Positions 1 through 5,816 of a stretch of DNA of 8,278 nucleotides are shown piece after piece. The notes under the pieces were generated by a model that saw only the letters and a program-made list of their open reading frames with translations, did no database searches and was not told the DNA's origin. The stretch spans positions 1 through 8,278 of the forward strand of contig BTUC01000315.1 in assembly GCA_045863575.1 (NCBI GenBank), read 5' to 3'. A program made the translations under genes and the position numbers. This DNA comes from JAAXZI01 sp045863575. Its GTDB lineage: Bacteria; Planctomycetota; Phycisphaerae; UBA1845; PWPN01. Within the stretch, counting starts at the first letter, position 1; each line of letters opens with the position of its first letter.

Positions 1-1224
1 AACGGCGGATATTGCCGCGAGCCCATGCTGGACGGCAAGGGTAAGCCCGTCAAGGGCAAGGCTCGCCGTTGGACAGTGGAGTACACGGACGATGCCGGCA
101 AGCGCCGTCGCAAAGTGGGCTATGTGGACAAGTCAGCGACAGAGCAACTTGCCGCCGATCTGGAGAAGCGCGCTGCCCGGAAGGCTATCGGATGGATTGA
201 TGACACGGTGGAACAGGCAGTAAGCGAGATCGGCCCACACCTGGACGACTACCGCGGCCACCTTCGAGCCAAGGGCGTCACCGAAGAGCACCTGGAGGAA
301 ACGACCGGCCGGATACAGCGTATGCTGAACGCTTGTGGATTCGCTCGGCTGGTCGATATCAAGCCCACTCCGGTTGAACGCTTCCTCTGCGCGCTGGTCG
401 ATGGCAGTAAGGACCAGCCCAGTCGCTCCGCTCGCACCCGGAACACCTACCTCATATCTCTCAGGGCGTTCGTTCACTGGGCGGTAAAGACCAAGCGGCT
501 TGAGTACAGCACGCTGGAAGGCATCGACCTGTTGAATGAAGAGGTGGACCAGCGTCGGCCGCGACGGGCATTCACGCCGGAGGAGCTGGTCCGGCTGGTC
601 CGGGCGGCAATGGACCGTCCGCGCGTGGTCGCCAAGTTCCTTCATCACATGTACGGTCGGAAGCTGGACGACGCGGACCGCGAGCACGTGGGGCGGGAAC
701 GCGCCCTGATCTACAAGACGCTGGCCCTTACCGGCATGAGGGAGAATGAACTGCGGGAGCTACGCTGGTCGGATTTGGACCTGGACGCCGGATGGGTGGA
801 TATCAGGGCAGAGACGGCCAAGAGCAGCGTTGCGGAGAGCATCCCCCTACGTGACGATCTCGTAGCCGATCTGCGGGACTGGTGGGTCCGGTGCGGCCGG
901 CCGGCGCCCAGTGCCGCAGTCTTCCGTGTCCCCAGGCTGCTGTGTCGGCTCATGAGGAAGGACCTGGCACACGCCGGGATTCCCTACAAGACCGCCGACG
1001 GCTACGTCGATGTGCACGCGTTGCGGCATACGACCGGGACGTGCCTTACCACCCATGCCGCAGTCCCTACCCGAGTGGCTCAAGACTTCATGAGGCATTC
1101 AGACATCCGTTTGACGGCTCACACCTACACGGACGGGCGGCTGGTGGATAAACGCCGGGCACTGGTGGCCCTGCCGGACGTGCCGCTGGACCCCCCAGCC
1201 ACCCCCAACACCGCGAGCGCGTAG
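1..1224 (+). CDS. Tyrosine recombinase / phage-type integrase, 5' end outside the window
   Basis: Site-specific DNA recombinase that would integrate or excise a mobile element through a 3'-phosphotyrosine intermediate. Numbering from the first in-window ATG (position 25), the whole catalytic set is visible: Arg239 in TGMRENEL, Lys266 in the beta-hairpin, His331 and Arg334 in HALRH, His358 in FMRHSD and nucleophile Tyr368 in HTYTD. Residues about 55-170 form the helical core-binding domain and about 185-385 the catalytic domain; a short basic N-terminal segment (KARRW, KRRRKVGY) precedes them and may be the arm-binding part. The frame stays open from position 1 to the ATG and no Shine-Dalgarno precedes that ATG, so the true start is probably upstream of the window. 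The Pro/Thr-rich C-terminal tail ends 203 bp before the 3' end of tRNA-Glu, which fits integration at that tRNA. Family assignment is firm; the identity of the element is unknown because its body lies to the left. Confidence 0.93.
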   Translation, partial: NGGYCREPMLDGKGKPVKGKARRWTVEYTDDAGKRRRKVGYVDKSATEQLAADLEKRAARKAIGWIDDTVEQAVSEIGPHLDDYRGHLRAKGVTEEHLEETTGRIQRMLNACGFARLVDIKPTPVERFLCALVDGSKDQPSRSARTRNTYLISLRAFVHWAVKTKRLEYSTLEGIDLLNEEVDQRRPRRAFTPEELVRLVRAAMDRPRVVAKFLHHMYGRKLDDADREHVGRERALIYKTLALTGMRENELRELRWSDLDLDAGWVDIRAETAKSSVAESIPLRDDLVADLRDWWVRCGRPAPSAAVFRVPRLLCRLMRKDLAHAGIPYKTADGYVDVHALRHTTGTCLTTHAAVPTRVAQDFMRHSDIRLTAHTYTDGRLVDKRRALVALPDVPLDPPATPNTASA

Positions 1225-1239
1225 AACCATTTAGTGTTG

Positions 1240-1261
1240 TGCAAGGCGTGATGCAAGGCGT
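1240..1261 (+). repeat. Direct repeat pair, TGCAAGGCGT twice
   Basis: The 10-mer TGCAAGGCGT occurs at 1240-1249 and again at 1252-1261, with starts 12 bp apart, just after the integrase stop codon. A near-complement, CGCCTGCA, lies in the same spacer at about 1347-1354. The position between the integrase and the tRNA suggests an accessory protein site of the recombination region, for example for an excisionase, but that is inference. Confidence 0.4.
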
Positions 1262-1267
1262 TCCATT

Positions 1268-1306
1268 TGGCAATCGCTTGGTATCTGCTGGCATCGTCCG
1301 GCACCG
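1268..1306 (+). promoter_or_regulatory. Phased TGGCATCG-like motif cluster 1, candidate integrase arm-type sites
   Basis: Four related octamers start at 1268 (TGGCAATC), 1279 (TGGTATCT), 1289 (TGGCATCG) and 1299 (CGGCACCG), spaced 11, 10 and 10 bp, so all lie on one face of the helix. Adjacent 10-bp arm-type sites are known in lambda-family attP regions. The match in layout, next to an integrase gene and a tRNA, supports the same role here. The two outer copies are degenerate, and binding is inferred only. Confidence 0.4.
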
Positions 1307-1375
1307 TCGGGAGCCGGGAGAAGCCGCTTTCGGCGCAGGTAGAGACGCCTGCAAGTCTTTTGCCCGTCGTCACTT

Positions 1376-1414
1376 CGGCATTGCTTGGCATCGTGTTGGT
1401 AGCTACTGGCATCG
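1376..1414 (+). promoter_or_regulatory. Phased TGGCATCG-like motif cluster 2, candidate integrase arm-type sites
   Basis: Four related octamers start at 1376 (CGGCATTG), 1386 (TGGCATCG), 1397 (TGGTAGCT) and 1407 (TGGCATCG), spaced 10, 11 and 10 bp. Two are perfect copies of the octamer at 1289 in the first cluster. The cluster ends 13 bp before the 3' end of tRNA-Glu, where the crossover core of a tRNA-targeting integrase would be expected. Confidence 0.42.
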
Positions 1415-1427
1415 GTAGGCGAGAGAA

Positions 1428-1500
1428 TGACCCCAACGGGATTCGAACCCGTGTTGCCGGCGTGAAAAGCCGGTGTCCTAAACCGCTAGACGATGGGGCC
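1428..1500 (-). tRNA. tRNA-Glu (anticodon TTC)
   Basis: Read on the minus strand, the 73 nt fold as a complete cloverleaf. The acceptor stem is GGCCCCA with TGGGGTC, with one G-U pair at position 2-71. The D arm contains GTCTAGCGGTTTAGGAC. The anticodon stem CCGGC/GCCGG encloses loop TTTTCAC with anticodon TTC. The T arm is ACGGG-TTCGAAT-CCCGT and the discriminator base is A. CCA is not encoded; the next bases are TTCTC. The 3' end faces the integrase gene, so the T arm and acceptor region are the likely integration target. A strong promoter lies about 60 bp upstream. Confidence 0.97.
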
Positions 1501-1518
1501 GGATGGTACCCCGCGGGG

Positions 1519-1537
1519 GCCGACGGCTGGGGTCGGC
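1519..1537 (-). other. Hairpin in the 5' leader of the tRNA transcript
   Basis: GCCGAC at 1519-1524 pairs with GTCGGC at 1532-1537 around a 7-nt loop, in very GC-rich sequence between the predicted transcription start and the mature tRNA 5' end. It may only reflect local composition; a processing role for the precursor is possible. Confidence 0.3.
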
Positions 1538-1560
1538 GGGGGCGGGTCCAGTTCGGCGCA

Positions 1561-1589
1561 AGTATAGTAACTCACGTGCCCGAGGGCAA
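1561..1589 (-). promoter_or_regulatory. Sigma-70-type promoter of tRNA-Glu
   Basis: On the minus strand, a -35 box TTGCCC (1584-1589) and a -10 box TATACT (1561-1566) are separated by exactly 17 bp. The -10 matches the consensus at five of six positions and the -35 at four. Initiation near 1554 would give a leader of roughly 54 nt before the mature tRNA. The promoter sits just beyond the stop codon of the small upstream gene, so the tRNA is probably its own unit. Confidence 0.7.
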
Positions 1590-1606
1590 TGCAGGGCGTT
1601 CCGGTG

Positions 1607-1861
1607 TCAGCAGGCGGGGCTTTGGCTGCCGTCGATGCCGCCGGAGGGGACAACTTCGCCGTCCTGCCGGCGGCGGGTGAAGCCGATCAGACGGGAGACC
1701 GTCCAGTCTACGGAAAACGCCTGTCCGGAGGTATCCACGTACTCGCCCGTGGCTTTGCCCGCGTGGTCGTCGGAGACCAGGCGTTCGGTGTTGGCCTCGT
1801 CGCAGATATATGTTTTCTTATCCTTGGTCTGTGGGTTGTAGACCAGCAGGTCACACGGCAT
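1607..1861 (-). CDS. Small hypothetical protein, 84 aa
   Basis: I do not recognise the family. The ATG at 1861 is chosen because a strong Shine-Dalgarno (GAGGAGGAG) lies at the right distance upstream; an ATG 24 bp further upstream, at 1885, lies before that site and is less likely. The product begins MPCDLLVYNP, is charged and soluble, and has no signal peptide or membrane segment. A compact N-terminal part (about residues 1-60, with KKTYICDE and a later FSVDWTVSRLIGF) looks folded. The last 20 residues are polar and glycine-rich, ending in cysteine. It lies downstream of tsaE on the same strand but has its own candidate promoter, so it can be expressed separately. The frame itself is well supported by the ribosome binding site and promoter; a function is not. 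Confidence 0.7.
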   Translation of the reverse strand: MPCDLLVYNPQTKDKKTYICDEANTERLVSDDHAGKATGEYVDTSGQAFSVDWTVSRLIGFTRRRQDGEVVPSGGIDGSQSPAC

Positions 1862-1902
1862 CTGGGACTCCTCCTCTCGGCCCATGCGGGTCTTCGTGTT
1901 CT

Positions 1903-1938
1903 TCGGCTGATATTAAGCCCTGTAGCCGAGAGCGGCAA
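1903..1938 (-). promoter_or_regulatory. Promoter with overlapping inverted repeat for the small gene
   Basis: On the minus strand, TTGCCG (1933-1938) and TAATAT (1910-1915) are 17 bp apart, each matching the consensus at four of six positions. The start would give a leader of about 40 nt before the ATG at 1861. A 6-bp inverted repeat, TCGGCT at 1903-1908 and AGCCGA at 1924-1929, brackets the -10 box, which is where a repressor operator could sit. The operator idea is inference. Confidence 0.5.
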
Positions 1939-1970
1939 CTGGTGCAGCGGGTTCAAGGGGGAGCTCCTGC

Positions 1971-1981
1971 GGGGGGGGGGG
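1971..1981. repeat. Homopolymer of 11 G
   Basis: An uninterrupted run of eleven G (C on the minus strand) lies between the tsaE stop and the promoter of the small gene. Such tracts slip during replication and sequencing, so the length may vary or be an assembly error. It is about 33 bp upstream of the -35 box of the small gene, outside both reading frames. Confidence 0.9.
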
Positions 1982-1990
1982 ACTCTTGGG

Positions 1991-2010
1991 GAGCCTTGTG
2001 CAGAAGGCTC
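1991..2010 (-). terminator. Hairpin at the tsaE stop codon, possible terminator
   Basis: GAGCCTT (1991-1997) and AAGGCTC (2004-2010) form a perfect 7-bp stem with a 6-nt loop that begins inside the tsaE stop codon. In the direction of tsaE transcription it is followed by CCCAAGAG and then the C tract, not by a U tract, so it is not a canonical intrinsic terminator. It could still end or stabilise the thiL-tsaE transcript. Confidence 0.45.
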
Positions 2011-2482
2011 AGCCTGATGTCAGGGCCGCCAGCAGCCGCTCGGAGCGCGGCCCGCCGGCATGAGCCTGGAATCGCCGGCTCTCTTCACTGAGGGATTCCA
2101 GCTCGAGCGTGAGGCGGTCTGGGGGCAGGAACTCGCTCACCCGATCCGCCCACTCAATGAGCACCGCTCCGCCGGCCACCATCTCATCGAAGCCCAGCGC
2201 GTCCAGATCGCCTGCATGGCGCAGCCGGTAAGTATCGATGTGGTAAAGGCGAAGCTTCAGGGGCGAGCTGGCCGTCTCGTATTCGTTCACGATGACGAAC
2301 GTCGGGCTGTTCACGCCTTTTGGATCGGGCACGCCGGCACCGTCGGCGATGCCTTTCACCAGCGTCGTCTTGCCCGAGCCAAGCGGTCCGATGAGGGCGA
2401 TGACGTCGCCGGCCGTCAGTACGGCGCCCAGCCGTTGGCCGATCTCGTGTGTGGCTGCCGGGTTGGGACTCTCCAGGGTCAT
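2009..2482 (-). CDS. tsaE: TsaE, ATPase of the threonylcarbamoyl-adenosine (t6A) tRNA modification complex
   Basis: Cytoplasmic P-loop ATPase that works with TsaB and TsaD to place threonylcarbamoyl on A37 of ANN-decoding tRNAs. Numbered from the ATG at 2482, the 157-residue product has the Walker A motif GPLGSGKT (32-39), the family SPTF motif (59-62), HIDTYRL (81-87) and the LIEWADRV segment (108-115) carrying the conserved Glu110. Length is normal for TsaE. A longer GTG start at 2536 would add 18 residues that do not look like the family, which normally begins shortly before the T-x-x-x-G segment seen here at 11-15, so the ATG is preferred. No Shine-Dalgarno precedes that ATG; a TACAAT box lies 7 nt upstream instead. 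It follows thiL after an 81-bp gap, the order also seen in Bacillus, where thiL precedes tsaE. tsaB and tsaD are not in the window. Confidence 0.93.
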   Translation of the reverse strand: MTLESPNPAATHEIGQRLGAVLTAGDVIALIGPLGSGKTTLVKGIADGAGVPDPKGVNSPTFVIVNEYETASSPLKLRLYHIDTYRLRHAGDLDALGFDEMVAGGAVLIEWADRVSEFLPPDRLTLELESLSEESRRFQAHAGGPRSERLLAALTSG

Positions 2483-2489
2483 GCGGGGG

Positions 2490-2495
2490 ATTGTA
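2490..2495 (-). promoter_or_regulatory. Candidate -10 box for a leaderless tsaE transcript
   Basis: TACAAT on the minus strand ends 7 nt before the A of the tsaE start codon, which would place transcription initiation at or next to the ATG. No ribosome binding site is visible. No convincing -35 box is found, so this rests on the hexamer and spacing alone. Confidence 0.3.
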
Positions 2496-2563
2496 GCCGA
2501 TCGGTGCAGCACGAGGCGTGGGGCAGCTTGGGTCACAAGTCGAAATGCAGGCGTCCAGCCTCG

Positions 2564-3496
2564 TTATTTGAAGTGCTCGTAGCCGCGTGGTTCGACGGGG
2601 CTGAGATGGCCGTCGGGGTGCCGGAGCCGCATGCGCGTGGGTCCGGCGGGGGCCGCTTCCGTGATCCGGCCAACCGGGATCAGGCCCAGGCTTTGGGCCG
2701 GCAGGCCGGGTCCGGCCGTCAGGAGTAGCTCGAAGTCCTCGCCGTCATTGAGGGCGTGGTCGAGGGGGGCTCGGCCGGTGACGGCCGAGCGCTGCCTGGC
2801 CGCGTCGCTGATCGCCGCCTCCAACAGGGTCGTCTCCAGCTCGGCACCGAAACCTGAAGCCTGGCACAATCGGTGGAGATCCATGGACAAGCCGTCGGAC
2901 AGATCCATCATGGCGTTCAACTCCGGTTCATCCACCAGACGACGGGCCAGGTCCAGTCGCGGCGTGAAACTCAGATGCCGGCCGAGAATGCTGCCGCCCA
3001 GCGGGCCACTGACGTAGATCGTGTCGCCGGGGCTTGCGCCGCTGCGGAGAATGGGCCCGCGGGTCGACATGGGCTCGCCGAACAGGGCCACGTCAATGGC
3101 CAGCCGCCCTGGCCAACTGGTCGTGTCACCGCCGACGAGCGGGCAGTCGAAACGATCAGCCATCTGCCCCATGCCCTCGTACAGCCGTTGAACCTCGGAC
3201 AGGGACATGACGGCCGGGAGGGCGATGCTGGTGGTCGCGGCCACCGGCGTGCAGCCCATGGCCGCACAGTCGCTGAGCGAACAGGCGATGGCCTTGCGGC
3301 CGATCTGTTCGAGCGAATGTTCGCGCGTGTCGAAATGCACGCCATCGAGGAGCATGTCGGTGGTGATGGCGATCAGCGCATTCCCGAATCGCACAACGGC
3401 CGCATCATCGCCGATGCCCACCGGCACCCGCGCCGCGTCCGCCGGGAAGCGTTGCCGCAGCCACGCGATCAGAGCGTTCTCGCCTCGCTGGGACAT
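2564..3496 (-). CDS. thiL: Thiamine-monophosphate kinase ThiL
   Basis: Cytoplasmic enzyme that phosphorylates thiamine monophosphate to thiamine diphosphate, the last step of cofactor synthesis. Numbered from the ATG at 3496, the 310-residue product shows the PurM/AIR-synthetase-like order of motifs: GIGDDAAVV (27-35), TTDMLLDGVHF (45-55), SDCAAMG (75-81), GGDTTS (122-127), MDLSDGLSMDL (197-207), NDGEDFELLL (250-259) and a C-terminal GYEHF (305-309). The metal- and ATP-binding aspartates (30, 31, 47, 76, 124, 201) are present. Length is close to the usual 310-330. The frame stays open upstream to 3631, but that extension translates the purine-rich repeat tract and is not protein-like, so the ATG beginning MSQRGEN is chosen. 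It lacks an obvious Shine-Dalgarno and has a palindrome plus a -10-like hexamer just upstream. It leads the thiL-tsaE pair and is divergent from the secreted-protein gene at 3776. Confidence 0.95.
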   Translation of the reverse strand: MSQRGENALIAWLRQRFPADAARVPVGIGDDAAVVRFGNALIAITTDMLLDGVHFDTREHSLEQIGRKAIACSLSDCAAMGCTPVAATTSIALPAVMSLSEVQRLYEGMGQMADRFDCPLVGGDTTSWPGRLAIDVALFGEPMSTRGPILRSGASPGDTIYVSGPLGGSILGRHLSFTPRLDLARRLVDEPELNAMMDLSDGLSMDLHRLCQASGFGAELETTLLEAAISDAARQRSAVTGRAPLDHALNDGEDFELLLTAGPGLPAQSLGLIPVGRITEAAPAGPTRMRLRHPDGHLSPVEPRGYEHFK

Positions 3497-3502
3497 GCCG
3501 CG

Positions 3503-3525
3503 AGCATAGCGGCGGACGGCTATGC
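3503..3525 (-). promoter_or_regulatory. Palindrome and -10-like box at the thiL start
   Basis: GCATAGC (3504-3510) and GCTATGC (3519-3525) form a perfect 7-bp inverted repeat around 8 nt. On the minus strand a TATGCT hexamer (3503-3508) overlaps one arm and ends 6 nt before the thiL ATG. This suits an operator over a promoter, with a very short or absent leader. No TPP-riboswitch sequence is seen. No clear -35 box is present, so the promoter part is tentative. Confidence 0.4.
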
Positions 3526-3532
3526 GGGGAAG

Positions 3533-3605
3533 TCTGAAGAGACGCAGAGAAGGAGCGGCAGAGAGACGAAGCGACACGGAGACCAGGGGACAAGGAGACA
3601 AGGTC
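3533..3605. repeat. Purine-rich low-complexity tract
   Basis: About 73 bp made mostly of A and G with short imperfect units such as GAGACG, GACACGGAGAC and GACAAGG (3589-3595 and 3597-3603, 8-bp period). Similar degenerate tracts, whose complement reads as Ser-Pro-Cys-Leu-Val repeats in spurious translations, recur between genes in planctomycetes, as far as I recall. Non-coding; function unknown. Confidence 0.6.
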
Positions 3606-3672
3606 AGAGCCCGGGGGGATTGGCGTTTCAAGTCATTGTGGCCGTGCCGCTGGCACCTTGCTTACATCTGAT

Positions 3673-3701
3673 TTGTTCTGATACATCGCTTCGGTTATAC
3701 C
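3673..3701 (+). promoter_or_regulatory. Candidate promoter of the exported protein gene at 3776
   Basis: TTGTTC (3673-3678) and TATACC (3696-3701) are 17 bp apart within the most AT-rich stretch of this intergenic region. The matches are modest, three and four of six. The leader would be about 70 nt and contains a nested hairpin at 3723-3748 (ACCCG/CGGGT outside, GTCC/GGAC inside) ending 14 bp before the ribosome binding site. Confidence 0.35.
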
Positions 3702-3775
3702 TTGGCCTCTCGCGGAGCGAACACCCGGCGGTCCTGCTGGACGCGGGTCAAGTTAGCTGTCCAAGGAGATCTTTG

Positions 3776-5704
3776 ATGAGACGAGCGGCGATGCTGGTGG
3801 TGTTGGTGATGCAGGTTGCGGTGGCGCTTCCTGCGCTGGGCCAGGTGGTCATGTCGGGGCGTCTGGTACACGAGCGGGTGGCCGGCGGGAACGACATGAT
3901 GCCGTTGACGGCCGTGTTGTTCACGGCCAGCCTGGACGGGCCCGGCAGCGAGGCGCGGGCGTTCCGCACGTTTGAGATGGAACCGGCCGGCTGGTACTTC
4001 CTGCCCGGCAGCCCCGGCAACTACACGATGATGATCACCACACCCGCCGGGTTTGTCCGACCCACCATTCTGACCAATATCTACATGGCCGATGGGCAGA
4101 AAGTGGACCGGCCGCTCTCTCCTTCGTTTGATTTTGCTCATTTCTCGCAGTCGGCGTGGGACAGCAAAGCTGCGTCGCATTACTTCCAGACGTTCGTGGC
4201 CAAAGGGACGAGCGTGACCCACGTGGGCTTCAAGGTGGTCCACGATGGCGTCGACGGCATCGGGCCGGGCGCGCAGAATTTGCTGGTCTCGATTCACCGG
4301 AAGGGCGACGGCACGCCGGATAACTGGGAGCAGGTCGGCCCGACCATGCCGGTGTTGCAGGTGGACTCGGGCGGGCCCAAGGACTACACGTGGTCGGCCG
4401 GGTGGAACTCCGGCGAGGTGCCCACGAAGCCGGGCGAGACGTATGCCGTGCACCTGCGGGCGGAGAACCCGGATGGCAAGTTCCAGGCCTGGTGGCGTCC
4501 CGATGAGGATCAGACCACCGACTGCTATCGGATCGGCGAAGCCGGCAAGACGGGCTGGCAGAATGCAGATCTGTGGATGGCCGTCGACGGTGATGGCGAC
4601 GGTCTGAAGATTCCGTACAACAAGCGCGTGCACCGCCACTTCGTCGAGTTGACGCACCTGCGCAAGGTATGGTCGCAAACGTATGTGGCCCAGGGGCGCG
4701 GGCTGGCGGGTGTCGTGCTGTACATGGCCACGTCCGGCATTCAACCGGGCATTACGCGGCAACGGGCGATCGTGCGTGTCCGCCAGGGTGGCCCCGAGGG
4801 CAAGGTGGTGGGCATCGAGAAGATCGCCATCGGCAACGGCAATTTCACGGGCGATGCGAGCTGGGGCATGTTCTGCGTGGCCTACGCGCCGGGTGAGGTG
4901 TCCTTGACGCCCGGCCAGACCTACTGCCTCGAGTTCGAATCCCTGGAGAACATCGAGACGCTGCACGGTTACGTGAACATCAAGGGCATGGTCAGCGACG
5001 ATCGGCCCGGCTTCAATCCGTACAAGAAGGCCGCCCCGGACGTCTACGAGAATGGCCAGGCATTCATGGATGGCAGTGAGCCGCAGGACTTCGATCTGGA
5101 CATGCAGATCGTCGAGTACGAACGGCCGGTGGAGAACTGGGCGCGGGCCGTGCATGAGAAGAACCTGCTGGTCAACGGCGACATGGAGAGAGGGGAGCTG
5201 GATGACGGCAAGGAGAAGCCCGGCCGTGCGGAGGGCTGGGGCACGTTTGCCGTGGAGCCGGCTACGCGGCATACCGTGGTGACCGATCTGACCAACGAGA
5301 AGAGCCGCGTGCTACGCGTACTGGGAGGTAGTGCGACGGGCAAGCCGGCCGATGGCGGATTTGTGCAACGCGTCGAAGGCTTGAGCCGCTTCGAGACCTA
5401 CCGGGTTTCGGGACAGGTGCGTTGCTCATGGCCCATGACGCATGAGACCCGCTGCCGGGTAGGGCTCGACCCAACCGGTCAGACGGACGATCCCAATGCG
5501 TCCACCATTCAATGGACGAAGCTGCCGGCGGTGCATGGCATTTTTGTGCCGTACGGAAGCGAGCCCGTCCGGCCCGAGAAAGAATCGATCAGCGTCTGGC
5601 TGCGTGGTGAGACGAAGATGGCCGGCGATTATCCATTCAGGGCCGACTTCGACGACTTCGCGTTGCAGCGCGTGCGTACGGACGTGCCAGAAGTTGTCCG
5701 GTGA
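3776..5704 (+). CDS. Exported multi-domain beta-sandwich protein, 642 aa
   Basis: Function unknown; probably surface or extracellular, with possible carbohydrate or protein binding. The ATG at 3776 is chosen because AAGGAG lies 7 nt upstream and the product starts with a classic signal peptide (residues 1-22, cleavage ALG|Q). The frame is open far upstream, but that part is antisense to thiL. Residues 23-115 form a beta-rich domain (GRL, PLTAVL, PGNYT) that resembles carboxypeptidase-regulatory-like folds. Two homologous modules follow at about 136-231 and 299-392. Each opens with QT-(F/Y)-VA-x-G and closes with GEV, then PG-x-TY, then EN, so they are an internal duplication. Between them lies an acidic DGDGDG stretch. 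Residues 463 to about 636 look like a jelly-roll carbohydrate-binding module (NLLVNGDMERG near its start). No C-terminal anchor or sorting signal is seen. A paralog begins at 8009. Export is confident, domain names are tentative. Confidence 0.88.
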   Translation: MRRAAMLVVLVMQVAVALPALGQVVMSGRLVHERVAGGNDMMPLTAVLFTASLDGPGSEARAFRTFEMEPAGWYFLPGSPGNYTMMITTPAGFVRPTILTNIYMADGQKVDRPLSPSFDFAHFSQSAWDSKAASHYFQTFVAKGTSVTHVGFKVVHDGVDGIGPGAQNLLVSIHRKGDGTPDNWEQVGPTMPVLQVDSGGPKDYTWSAGWNSGEVPTKPGETYAVHLRAENPDGKFQAWWRPDEDQTTDCYRIGEAGKTGWQNADLWMAVDGDGDGLKIPYNKRVHRHFVELTHLRKVWSQTYVAQGRGLAGVVLYMATSGIQPGITRQRAIVRVRQGGPEGKVVGIEKIAIGNGNFTGDASWGMFCVAYAPGEVSLTPGQTYCLEFESLENIETLHGYVNIKGMVSDDRPGFNPYKKAAPDVYENGQAFMDGSEPQDFDLDMQIVEYERPVENWARAVHEKNLLVNGDMERGELDDGKEKPGRAEGWGTFAVEPATRHTVVTDLTNEKSRVLRVLGGSATGKPADGGFVQRVEGLSRFETYRVSGQVRCSWPMTHETRCRVGLDPTGQTDDPNASTIQWTKLPAVHGIFVPYGSEPVRPEKESISVWLRGETKMAGDYPFRADFDDFALQRVRTDVPEVVR

Positions 5705-5742
5705 GGGCCGACCGCCGGTCGGGATGCAGCCCCTGAAACCAA

Positions 5743-5778
5743 AGAGCGGGCGCGGACCATCGTGTCCACACCCGCTCT
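5743..5778. terminator. Hairpin terminator between convergent genes
   Basis: AGAGCGGG (5743-5750) and CCCGCTCT (5771-5778) form a perfect 8-bp stem. Inside it GGAC (5754-5757) pairs with GTCC (5764-5767) around a 6-nt loop, with a short internal loop between. On the plus strand GGCTGTTTAG follows; on the minus strand TTGGTTT follows directly. The T tracts are weak but present on both sides, fitting a two-way terminator for the genes ending at 5704 and 5918. Confidence 0.65.
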
Positions 5779-5816
5779 GGCTGTTTAGTGCCTCTCCGGT
5801 CAGCTCCCACGCCGCG

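Noticed and set aside
1..1224. Integrase as a decayed pseudogene
   Set aside because: The frame is uninterrupted and every catalytic residue is present; only the 5' end is missing, because of the window edge.
1240..1414. CRISPR-like array between integrase and tRNA
   Set aside because: The repeats are 8-10 bp and 10-12 bp apart, with no spacers of CRISPR size and no cas genes nearby.
1267..2017. Several overlapping open frames on the plus strand
   Set aside because: They run through the tRNA, its promoter and the small minus-strand gene and have no ribosome binding sites or recognisable features.
2483..2536. Longer TsaE starting at a GTG
   Set aside because: The 18 added residues do not fit the family's N-terminus, and the extension runs over the candidate -10 box.
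2060..2728. 222-codon open frame on the plus strand
   Set aside because: It is antisense to tsaE and the end of thiL, both of which have unmistakable motifs.
2873..3775. Upstream extension of the 3776 exported-protein frame
   Set aside because: This part is antisense to thiL and to the purine-rich tract, has no family features, and the ATG at 3776 has both a Shine-Dalgarno and a signal peptide directly after it.
3695..5272. 525-codon open frame on the minus strand
   Set aside because: It is a His/Arg/Val-rich shadow of the exported-protein gene on the plus strand, whose signal peptide and repeats are clear.
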